From G963674505 sp964575975 (GTDB lineage Bacteria; Desulfobacterota; Desulfobacteria; Desulfobacterales; SKZT01), in NCBI GenBank assembly GCA_964575975.1, contig CAZNTU010000038.1, positions 1-33,769 of the forward strand: a DNA stretch of 33,769 nucleotides, written 5' to 3'. A program made the position numbers and the translations under genes. Below the pieces are notes generated by a model, which saw only the letters and a list, made by a program, of their open reading frames with translations, was not told the DNA's origin and did not search any database. Shown here piece by piece: positions 7,029-15,018 of this stretch; the stretch's first letter is position 1; each line of letters begins with the position of its first letter.

Positions 7029-8267
7029 ATGGAACGGGCAAAAAAACTGCCGGTCGGAGATTCGTCGTTCGAGCGCATGAGGGAAGAAGATCTCCTCTAT
7101 GTGGACAAAACGCGGCACATCCATCGAATGCTGTCCGAAGGCATGTTCTATTTCGTCGCTCGTCCGAGGAGGTTCGGAAAGTCTCTGACCGTTTCGACGA
7201 TCAGGTGTCTGTTCCAAGGGAGAAAGGACCTGTTCGACGGGCTGTGGATCGGCGAACGCGGCGGTCTGGAATGGAAGGAACACCCGACGGTGCTGATCGA
7301 CGAATACGACAAGCCCCTGATCGACCACTTGGGGAAGGGAAAGGAGTAGTTGAAGATCGCCGAAGCCAATCGCGACCTGTTGAGAAGTTTTCTGGGGGTA
7401 CTCAAGGATGGAGACGTTTCCACGGCGTTGCGGTTCGTTTTCGTCACGGGCGTCTCCAAATTCTCCCGAGTCTCCCTTTTTTCGGAACTGAACAATCTGG
7501 AGGATTTGACCATGTCCGAAACTTACGCGGACATGTCCGGCTACACCCAGGAGGAACTGGAAACATTTTTCATGTCTCACAGCAAGGGGTTGTCCGAAAG
7601 AAAAGGTTTGTCCAAAGCCGAGACTATCGACACACTTTGCCGCCATTACGACGGTTATCGCTTTTCGAGACGCGACGTTCGAGTCTACAACCCCTTTTCG
7701 ATTCTCTGCGCCTTGAAAAGCAGGCATTTCGGAAACTATTGGTTCGAGACGGGCACCCCTGCGTTTCTGGCGAACCTTTTGAAAAAGGAGTATCGGAATG
7801 TGCCCAAAATCGAGAATCTGCGTGCGAGCGAGGCGGTTTTCGGCACGTACGACCTCGACCATTTGAAGCCCGAGGCGCTGCTGTTTCAAACAGGTTGCAT
7901 CACGATTCGAGAAGTCGAGGACAGGCTTTTCACGCTGGGCTATCCGAACGAGGAAGTGAGGCTGTCGTTCCTTGAATCTCTCTTTTACGCCTGCACCCAA
8001 GGACTCGAGGAACCTTCCGCCTTTCTTCTTTTAACCGAATATCTACGAACGGAAAATTATTCGTCGTTCTTCGAAACGGTATCCTTCATTTTCGCCTCCA
8101 TACCCTATACTCTGGAAACGAAACGGGACGAAGCGTATTTCCATACATTGTTCTACCTGATTTACAAATCCACGGGTAAAAAAATCGTTCTGATGGGGGT
8201 GAATTTCGATTCCGAAAAACGCAATGTGGCAGAATGGAAAATACAGGAGATCTCTGCTTTGCCTTGA
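7029..8267 (+). pseudogene. AAA-ATPase-like / PD-(D/E)XK (DUF1703) protein, internally deleted and with a stop
   Basis: The reading starts as a typical member: KKLPVGDSSFERMREEDLLY, VDKTRHIHRML, the Walker A region FVARPRRFGKSL. WKEHP then jumps to TVLIDEYDKPLIDHL, the Walker B, although the family has about 70 residues between them. An in-frame TAG at 7347-7349 interrupts the sequence right after, and the same frame continues with NRDLLRSFLGVLKD, FVFVTGVSKFSRVSLF, NNLEDLTM and SGYTQEELE. Near the C-terminus YLIYKSTG passes directly to KKIVLMGVNFDSEKRN, skipping the whole PD-(D/E)XK nuclease region. So there are two frame-preserving internal deletions and one nonsense codon, 412 codons against a usual 500-580. 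These genes are abundant accessory ATPases of unclear role; this copy cannot be functional. Confidence 0.85.
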
Positions 8268-8308
8268 AAACTTTCGGAACGGCAATTCCGCAGTTCCCGC
8301 GCGTTCCT

Positions 8309-8600
8309 TCACACTGTTTCCGGCAGCGATGCGGCGAGCTTTGTCAAGGAGTCCGAAGCAACACGCCCCTTGGCCTCGATGTTTTCGACGATTTAACGGG
8401 GCGTTCGGGTATCCGCTTTGACGACGGCGTTGGGGTTGGCCGCCTTCGGATCGAAGACTGCGGCGTCGATGCCGGCGGCTTTGGATTCCAGTTTCGGTCT
8501 GAAACAACATGGCTGCTTCGGGTTTGGAAATATCGATGCGGGTGTCGTGATTCTGCGCATCCGGCCAGCACGACGATCTCGAACTTCGGCTTGAGGAACG
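8309..8600 (-). pseudogene. Relic resembling the C-terminal part of a type I-like DNA methyltransferase
   Basis: This 480-base gap between the AAA relic and the sensor kinase has no intact gene, but the minus strand keeps coding-like pieces in two frames: DTRIDISKPEAAMLFQTE, and then, shifted, ESKAAGIDAAVFDPKAANP with NAVVKADTRTP, a TAA, and IVENIEAKGRVASDSLTKL ending in a stop at 8309-8311. The D-x-K-A-x-N-P-N-A-V-V-x-x-D-T-R-T-P pattern resembles the region near the end of some HsdM-type N6-adenine methylases. At least one frameshift and one stop are present and everything upstream is lost. The assignment is tentative. The rest of the gap (8601-8750) shows nothing else. Confidence 0.4.
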
Positions 8601-8750
8601 GCGGAAAAAGATTATATTGGACTTGTGAAAAACGGCATAGATGAAGACTCGTTGAAAATTATCCTTTGAAAAAAAGACTAACAAAGGCGGTCCGGGAAAT
8701 CATGTGTTCCGCGCCCCTTGCATAGACCTCATTGTTCAAGGTCCCTTGCC

Positions 8751-11700
8751 ATGGCAGACAAAACAAGAAACGTCCGCGTCATAGAAAGATCGGTGCTCGC
8801 GGCGATTTTCGCTCTTTTTTCGATCCTTTCGACTGCCCTGCTCCCGTTCTCCCCTTCCGACCGAGCGGAGGCGGCGGAGTCCGTCAAAATCGGGGTTCTC
8901 GCCAAAAGGGGGGCCGAGCAATGTCTGAAACAGTGGGGTCCCACGGCGGACTATCTTACCGAAAACATCGACGGAGTCGTATTCGAGATCGTTCCTTTGG
9001 GATACGACCGTATCAGCGATGCGGCCGAACGCGGGGAGGTGGATTTCGTTCTGGCCAATCCCGCGAATTACGTCGGGATAGAGACCGAATTCGGCGCCCA
9101 TCGGATCGCGACGCTGAAAAACCGATGCATGGGAATTTCATGCGTAGCGTACGGAGGAGTGGTCTTCTGGCGGAAGGACCGGGAGGACATCCGTTCCTTC
9201 AAGGATTTGAAAGGAAAGAAGTTCATGGCCGCCGACGAAAAATCCTTGGGCGGATGGATCGCCGTGTGGCGAGAACTCAAGGAAAACGGCGTCGATCCCT
9301 ATCGCGATTTCGTTAAACTGGCCTTCGCGGGCGATCACGACAAGGTCGTGTACGCCGTCCGGGACGGCCTTTTCGATGCCGGATGCGTCCGGACGGACAT
9401 TTTGGAGCAGATGACGGCCGAGGGTAAAATCGACTTGTCGGATTTTACCGTTCTGAAATGGGCTTCAGACGATTTTCCGACCTTTCCGTTTCTTCGTTCC
9501 ACAAGATTGTATCCCGAATGGCCCATGGCCACGCTGAAGGGAACATCCATGGAAATGGCGGAGAAGGTCGCGGTCGCCTTGCTTCAAATGCCCCCCGATT
9601 CCACGAGCGCGGTCGCCGGAAACTATTCCGGATGGACCAATCCCCAGAACTATCAGCCCGTCCACCAATTGTTGCGCTATTTGAAACTCGGGCCTTATCG
9701 CGACCTTGGCAAAATCACTTTGCAGGACGTATTCATGAACTACGGACATTGGCTCGTTTTCGCCGCAGTCGCCATTACCGGTTTTCTCGTGTTCACCCTG
9801 CTGGTTTTGAGGATGAACGATCATATCGAGGAATCCCGGTTGAAATTGGCGGCGGAGGTCGAGGAGCGGCGCAAAACGGACGAAGCGTTGAAGGAGGCGA
9901 AGAAGGTCGCCGAGGATGCCGCCAAGGCCAAGAGCGAATTTCTGGCCAACATGAGCCACGAGATTCGGACGCCCATGAACGGGGTGATCGCCGCGGCCGA
10001 ACTGGCCATGAACGAGCCCCTTTCCCCGAAGGTCGACAATTATCTCAAAATCATCCTTTCCAGCGCTCATTCGCTGCTGTCCTTGATCAACGACATTCTG
10101 GACCTGTCTAAAATAGAGGCGGGCAAGCTCAGCATAGAATCGCGGCCTTTCATGCTGGACGAAATCGTGGATCGGGTCGTGGACTTGTTTTTCAACAGCG
10201 CCTCCGGAAAGAGGATCGAGCTTCTGGTCAACATCGAGCCCGACGTTCCTCGCGCGTTGACGGGCGACCCTTTCCGTCTCCAGCAGATTTTGACCAACCT
10301 CGTGGGGAACGCGGTCAAGTTCACCGAAAAGGGTGGCCATATCCTGATCGGCGCGAGCGTTTCGGAAATCGAGGACGAAAAGGCGAAATTGACCATGTGG
10401 GTCAAAGACACGGGAATCGGCATTTCCCCCGGTCATCTGAAGAACCTGTTCGAGCCGTTCACCCAAGGGGACGCCTCCGACACTCGTCGCTACGAAGGTA
10501 CGGGGCTCGGGCTAAGCATCTGCAAAAGACTGGTGGAGATGATGGACGGCCGGATCTGGGTGGAGAGCGAACAGGGAAAGGGAACCCAGTTCTATTTCAC
10601 CGCCGTCTTCAAAAGACGGCGGGACGAGCCGCAAAGATTTTTCATGCCGCCGCCCGACCTCAAACATCTTCACGTGCTGGTCGTTGACGATTGCGAGGAA
10701 AACCGGGTGATCATCGCCAACTATCTGGAGTCCTTCGGGTTCACGGTCGAAGTCGCCAAAGGCGGCAAGACGGCATTGGAAATGCTCGACGACAGGGCAG
10801 GGCGGGGAACGGCTTTCGATCTCGTGGTTCTCGATTGGCTCATGCCCCAAATGGACGGCATGGAGGTTTCCAGGCGAATCCGCGACAAGTATTCGCCGAA
10901 TCCCCAGATTATCATGATGACCGCCTTCGGAAGCGACATCGAAAAAAGAGAGGCAGAAAAAACCGGAGTTCAAGGCTTTCTCATCAAGCCTATCTATCAG
11001 TCCACCCTTTTCAACGCCATCATGGACGCCTTTGGAAAGGAAAGCTACAAAAAGAGCCGGGAATCGGCTAAAATCACCACCGATTCCGGCGTGTACAAGA
11101 AGAACTTGAAAGGTTTTCGTTTGCTCGTGGTGGAGGACAATCCCACGAACAGGGAAATAGCGGTCGCGATCCTGGAAACGGCGGGCATTTTCGCCGATAC
11201 CGCCGAGAACGGGCGGGAGGCGGTGGAAAAGTTGCGAAAGACCTGTTACGACGCAATCCTGATGGATGTTCAGATGCCGGAGATGAACGGTTTCCAGGCC
11301 ACCAGGAAAATCCGGGAGGATCCCTCCATGGCGGGGCTTCCCATAATAGCGATGACCGCCCACGCCATGCGGGGGGACAAGGAAAAATGCATGGCGGCGG
11401 GCATGGACGGCTACGTATCGAAACCGGTGGACCAGGCGCGGCTTTTCCAATTGCTGTGGCGCTTGCTGAAAAACCGGCGTCCGGTCTTGGAAAGCGCCTG
11501 CGCAACGGCCGAACCGGAGAAGGAGACTTTCTTCGGGGGCGTCGGTTCGCTTCCGGACTCGATCCCCGGCATTGAAATTCGCGAGGCACTGGAAAACACG
11601 AAACTCGCTTCCGGACTTTTTCTGAAAATCCTTTCCGGCTTTCGCAAGAACAACCTCGAATCGGTCGATTTCCTTAAAAATGCGGTCGAAAAAGGCGAAA

Positions 11701-12173
11701 CCGGACGGATTGCCCAAATCGCCCACGCCTTGAAGGGAAGCGGGGGCAACATTGGCGCGCGGGATCTACAGAAAGCGGCCGCCGAATTGGAAGAGGCCGC
11801 CGGGAAACGGTTTTTCGATTCCGACCCGAAACAACTGGCTGAAAAGGTCGAAATCGCGTTGGGCGTGGTTTTGTCGTCCATCCGAACACTCCAAGAGGGC
11901 ATTGCGGCCGCGCCGGAAATCGATCCGTCGCGACGGGCAGTCGATTCGAAAAGCCTCGGCGACAACCTTCGCGAATTGGCGAGCGCTTTGCGCCGGGCCG
12001 ACCCCGTGGAAGTGGCAAGAATCGCGCCCGTTGTAAAAAACGGACTTGATCCGGTCCGTTATGAAAGGATAGAACGTCTGGTCGAGCAATACGAATACGA
12101 CGAAGCTGTGGAAACCGTCGAAAAGACAATCTCCGGCCTCGAAACCGGCGAATCGGAAGGAACGAAGAATTGA
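8751..12173 (+). CDS. Hybrid histidine kinase with PhnD-like periplasmic sensor, two receivers and HPt
   Basis: A 1140-residue multidomain sensor. After an N-terminal hydrophobic signal/anchor, residues about 45-300 form a phosphonate/phosphite-type substrate-binding domain (PhnD-like): VKIGVLAKRGAEQCLKQWG, then EVDFVLANPANYVGIE, FKDLKGKKFMAADEKS and DAGCVRTDILEQM. A membrane helix follows (about 334-355), a coiled coil, then HisKA with H403 in NMSHEIRTPMNG, the ATPase with LTNLVGNAVKFTEKGG, KDTGIGISP and EGTGLGLSICKRL, receiver 1 (Asp695 in VVLDWLMPQMDG), receiver 2 (Asp839 in ILMDVQMPEMNG) and an HPt module (His992 in IAHALKGSGGN). All phosphorelay residues are present. The ATG at 8751 is preferred over an upstream TTG, and the site upstream is weak. 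It is followed one base later by the HD-GYP regulator, its probable target. The ligand is unknown; no Phn transporter genes are adjacent. Confidence 0.93.
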   Translation: MADKTRNVRVIERSVLAAIFALFSILSTALLPFSPSDRAEAAESVKIGVLAKRGAEQCLKQWGPTADYLTENIDGVVFEIVPLGYDRISDAAERGEVDFVLANPANYVGIETEFGAHRIATLKNRCMGISCVAYGGVVFWRKDREDIRSFKDLKGKKFMAADEKSLGGWIAVWRELKENGVDPYRDFVKLAFAGDHDKVVYAVRDGLFDAGCVRTDILEQMTAEGKIDLSDFTVLKWASDDFPTFPFLRSTRLYPEWPMATLKGTSMEMAEKVAVALLQMPPDSTSAVAGNYSGWTNPQNYQPVHQLLRYLKLGPYRDLGKITLQDVFMNYGHWLVFAAVAITGFLVFTLLVLRMNDHIEESRLKLAAEVEERRKTDEALKEAKKVAEDAAKAKSEFLANMSHEIRTPMNGVIAAAELAMNEPLSPKVDNYLKIILSSAHSLLSLINDILDLSKIEAGKLSIESRPFMLDEIVDRVVDLFFNSASGKRIELLVNIEPDVPRALTGDPFRLQQILTNLVGNAVKFTEKGGHILIGASVSEIEDEKAKLTMWVKDTGIGISPGHLKNLFEPFTQGDASDTRRYEGTGLGLSICKRLVEMMDGRIWVESEQGKGTQFYFTAVFKRRRDEPQRFFMPPPDLKHLHVLVVDDCEENRVIIANYLESFGFTVEVAKGGKTALEMLDDRAGRGTAFDLVVLDWLMPQMDGMEVSRRIRDKYSPNPQIIMMTAFGSDIEKREAEKTGVQGFLIKPIYQSTLFNAIMDAFGKESYKKSRESAKITTDSGVYKKNLKGFRLLVVEDNPTNREIAVAILETAGIFADTAENGREAVEKLRKTCYDAILMDVQMPEMNGFQATRKIREDPSMAGLPIIAMTAHAMRGDKEKCMAAGMDGYVSKPVDQARLFQLLWRLLKNRRPVLESACATAEPEKETFFGGVGSLPDSIPGIEIREALENTKLASGLFLKILSGFRKNNLESVDFLKNAVEKGETGRIAQIAHALKGSGGNIGARDLQKAAAELEEAAGKRFFDSDPKQLAEKVEIALGVVLSSIRTLQEGIAAAPEIDPSRRAVDSKSLGDNLRELASALRRADPVEVARIAPVVKNGLDPVRYERIERLVEQYEYDEAVETVEKTISGLETGESEGTKN

Positions 12174-12174
12174 A

Positions 12175-13230
12175 ATGAAAGAAGAACGGGAACTTGTTTT
12201 GATCGTGGACGACAACCCCACCAACATCGACCTTCTGGTGGATACGTTGAACGGCGACTACAGCCTGGGTGTCGCGAAAAGCGGCGCCAAGGCCCTGGAG
12301 TTCGTATCCCGACGCAAGCCCGACATCGTCTTGTTGGACATCATGATGCCGGAGATGAACGGGTTCGAGGTTTGCGGCCGATTGAAGGCGGACCCGGCCA
12401 CGCGGGACATTCCCGTTGTTTTCATTACGGCGGTGGACGACGTCCCCCGAAAGTTGAAGGGATTCGAACTGGGCGCCGTGGACTATATTACAAAACCTTT
12501 CCTGGGAGAGGAGGTACGCGCGAGAGTGCGGACCCATTTGGCCCTGAAATCCATGCGCGAAAAAATCGAGGACCGCAATGTGGATCTCGAGCAAATGGTG
12601 CGGGAGAAAACCATCGAGCTGGAAAAAATGCTGGAGGCGACCATCGCGACGATCACTCTGATGGCGGAAATCAGGGATCCGTATACTTCAGGGCACCAGA
12701 TGCGCGTGGCGAAGCTGGCGGTGGCGATCGCCGAGCGCATGGGGCTTCCCAGGGACAGAATCCGGGCGGCGGAACTGGCCGGTATTCTCCACGACATCGG
12801 AAAGATCCGCGTGCCGACTTCCATAATGAACCGTCCGGGAAAGTTGCTCGATACCGAACGCGAGCTTTTGAAAATACATCCCGAAGTGGGATATCAGCTC
12901 CTGAAACGAATCCCCTTTCCTCTGCCAGTGGCCGAGATCGTTCTCCAGCACCACGAGCGAGAGGACGGTTCGGGATATCCCTCGCAGTTAAAGGGAGATC
13001 AGATTCTTTTGGAGGCACGGATACTTGCGGTCGCGGACGTCACAGAGGCTCAAAGCTCCTACCGTCCCTACCGCCCCGCCCTTGGAATCGAAGTCGCTTT
13101 GGAAGAAATATCGTCCAACAGCGGCAAGCTGTACTATCCGCCCGCCGTTGACGCCTGTCTCGCGTTGTTCGACGAAGGACTTTTCAAGTTGGACGACGGC
13201 AAGCACCGCGATCAGGGGCATATCCAGTAG
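12175..13230 (+). CDS. Response regulator with HD-GYP phosphodiesterase domain
   Basis: A 351-residue regulator. The receiver occupies about residues 1-125, with acidic pocket VDDNP and phosphorylation site Asp55 in LLDIMMPEMNG, plus the conserved Lys in YITKPF. A coiled-coil linker (about 125-155) leads to an HD-GYP domain with LHDIGKIRVP (His206-Asp207), IHPEVGYQLL, VLQHHEREDGSGYP (GYP at 267-269) and AVADVTEAQSSYRPYRPALG. All metal ligands look present, so hydrolysis of cyclic di-GMP is expected. The gene begins one base after the sensor kinase stop (TGAAATG) and is surely co-transcribed; the kinase HPt is the likely phosphate donor. Expected output is a fall in cyclic di-GMP when the sensor is active, or the reverse if phosphorylation inhibits. 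Confidence 0.93.
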   Translation: MKEERELVLIVDDNPTNIDLLVDTLNGDYSLGVAKSGAKALEFVSRRKPDIVLLDIMMPEMNGFEVCGRLKADPATRDIPVVFITAVDDVPRKLKGFELGAVDYITKPFLGEEVRARVRTHLALKSMREKIEDRNVDLEQMVREKTIELEKMLEATIATITLMAEIRDPYTSGHQMRVAKLAVAIAERMGLPRDRIRAAELAGILHDIGKIRVPTSIMNRPGKLLDTERELLKIHPEVGYQLLKRIPFPLPVAEIVLQHHEREDGSGYPSQLKGDQILLEARILAVADVTEAQSSYRPYRPALGIEVALEEISSNSGKLYYPPAVDACLALFDEGLFKLDDGKHRDQGHIQ

Positions 13231-13314
13231 GCTTTCGGCTATATAGATCTAAAAAAATCCGGCTCGTGCACGAAACCGTTTGTCACGGAGACACGGGCCA
13301 GCGAGGAGGTAATC

Positions 13315-15015
13315 ATGAAATCTGGCGTCAGAAATGTTTTTCGTTCGGCTTTGGGAATGTTCGTCTTTTTCTTTTTGGTATCGTGCGCAAGTTTTCCGAC
13401 AAGCGCGGTTCAAGCCCAAGAGAACGGGTACGAGGAGCAGTCCGGAAAATACAGCAAAGAGGAACTCGCCCAGATGCTGGCGCCGATCGCCTTGTATCCC
13501 GACGCGCTCCTTGCGCAAGTGTTGATGGCATCCACGTATCCCATCGAAATAATCGAGGCCGACCGCTGGGTCCGGAAAAATCCCGGTCTCAAAGGCGAGA
13601 CTCTCGACGACGCCCTTTTGGAGAAAGATTGGGCGCCCAGCGTGAAGGCTGTCTGTCATTTTCCGGAAGTCTTGGGAATCATGAGCGAAAGGATCGGCGA
13701 AACCACCGAGATAGGCAACGCCTTTTTGGCCCAGGAGGAAGACGTGATGAATATGGTGCAGGATCTGCGGGCGAGGGCGCACGCCGAAGGTCATCTCCAA
13801 ACGACGTCGAACCAGAAGGTGATCGTCCAAAAGGAAACCATTGTCATCGAGCCTGCAAATCCTGCGGTGATCTACGTCCCGTATTACGATCCGTGCCATG
13901 TGTACGGCGTTTGGTGGTATCCGGCCTATCCGCCCTACTATTGGAGACCGTACGGCTCGTATGTCAGTTTCGGCGTTTCCTATTGGCCCGCCTATTATTT
14001 CAGCTTCTCGTTCGGCTACTGGAGCCGCATAGATTGGCACAGGCGCTACATATACATCGACGCCCACAAGTGTCCACAGTTCGTCAAGCGCGACCGGTGG
14101 AAACACAAGAGCGGCCGATGGCATCATTATCCGGAACACCGACGCGGGGTCGCCTATCGGGGCAAGTTCAAACCCGACGGATACGGTTATCATCGCGGCA
14201 GTGCGGATGAAGTCCGGCGAGGCTTTCAGGGTAGTCCCGAAATTGGAGGCAGGGACCGCGACCGTCGATACGGAAACGATCAGAAAGGCGCCGACCAGGA
14301 CCGTCGAGACGGAAACGACCGCAAAGGCCGGGAGGTCGATCGCCGATACGGCGCCGAAAATCATGGCCGTGGTCGCGAAAAGTCGGGGAAAACCGAACGT
14401 TCCGAGCAGGACGTTCGCGTGCGAGGCGGCGATCGCGAACGCGGCGGCATGGAAAAGTACTTGCGCGAAAAGTCGGGGACAGGGACCGTGAACATTCGCG
14501 ACCATGGCCGCAGTCGCGTCGAATCCGACAAAGGGGACGGCCGAAACGCCTACGAGGGATTTGGGAAGGTTCGGACGGGACGGCCGTCGAATATTCGCGA
14601 AGAGGAAGGACATGAACGAGGGAGTTCGCGCGAAATTCGGAGCGAAGGCGTCGACCGGACCGGCGGGGACGCGAGGAGCGTTGGAATATTGAAGCAACAA
14701 AAGCGAGAGGGATTCCAACCGGGGCGGTCGGACGTGGAAAATGCGTTCGAACGTTTCGAAAGCGGCAGGAGAAATGGCTCGTACGGCGACCGGGGTTCTA
14801 CCGGAACATGGAATGGGAAAGGCGGTTTCCAAGGCGGAGACGAACGCGGCCGGACCGCAACGGGGAGAGGAAACGATATATTCCGGAGCGGAGGCGATCG
14901 GACCGGCGGATCTCGCGGAGATAACCGCAACGGCGGCGACCGGGGCGGCGAATCAGGAGGGTATTACCGCGGCGGAGGCCGGAGTTTCGGAAACGGGGGT
15001 TTCGGGAACCGGTAG
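13315..15015 (+). CDS. DUF3300 family exported protein with long Arg/Gly-rich tail
   Basis: A 566-residue secreted protein. A hydrophobic signal (LGMFVFFFLVSCASFPTSA) contains LVSC, a possible lipobox, with an alternative cleavage after AVQA. Residues about 45-290 match DUF3300: YSKEELAQMLAPIALYPDAL, LLAQVLMASTYPIEIIEA, then WVRKNP, and a Tyr/Trp/Pro-rich part with VIYVPYYDP and GVWWYPAYPPYYW. From about residue 300 to the end the protein is low-complexity, rich in Arg, Gly, Asp and Ser, with imperfect repeats such as DRRYGND, DRRDGND and DRRYGAE. The ATG has GAGGAGG six or so bases upstream. The function of DUF3300 is unknown; an envelope or surface role is inferred. A tail of this kind could bind nucleic acid or polyanions. 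The 3' end faces the radical SAM gene with a 3-base gap. Confidence 0.85.
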   Translation: MKSGVRNVFRSALGMFVFFFLVSCASFPTSAVQAQENGYEEQSGKYSKEELAQMLAPIALYPDALLAQVLMASTYPIEIIEADRWVRKNPGLKGETLDDALLEKDWAPSVKAVCHFPEVLGIMSERIGETTEIGNAFLAQEEDVMNMVQDLRARAHAEGHLQTTSNQKVIVQKETIVIEPANPAVIYVPYYDPCHVYGVWWYPAYPPYYWRPYGSYVSFGVSYWPAYYFSFSFGYWSRIDWHRRYIYIDAHKCPQFVKRDRWKHKSGRWHHYPEHRRGVAYRGKFKPDGYGYHRGSADEVRRGFQGSPEIGGRDRDRRYGNDQKGADQDRRDGNDRKGREVDRRYGAENHGRGREKSGKTERSEQDVRVRGGDRERGGMEKYLREKSGTGTVNIRDHGRSRVESDKGDGRNAYEGFGKVRTGRPSNIREEEGHERGSSREIRSEGVDRTGGDARSVGILKQQKREGFQPGRSDVENAFERFESGRRNGSYGDRGSTGTWNGKGGFQGGDERGRTATGRGNDIFRSGGDRTGGSRGDNRNGGDRGGESGGYYRGGGRSFGNGGFGNR

Positions 15016-15018
15016 CTG

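Noticed and set aside
6708..8000. A 430-codon antisense frame over the NDH/AAA intergenic region and the DUF1703 relic
   Set aside because: No family pattern; it crosses a divergent promoter region and lies opposite recognisable coding.
13249..14832. A 527-codon antisense frame over DUF3300
   Set aside because: It has no ribosome binding site and no motifs, and the sense strand has a signal peptide, a strong Shine-Dalgarno and a recognised domain.
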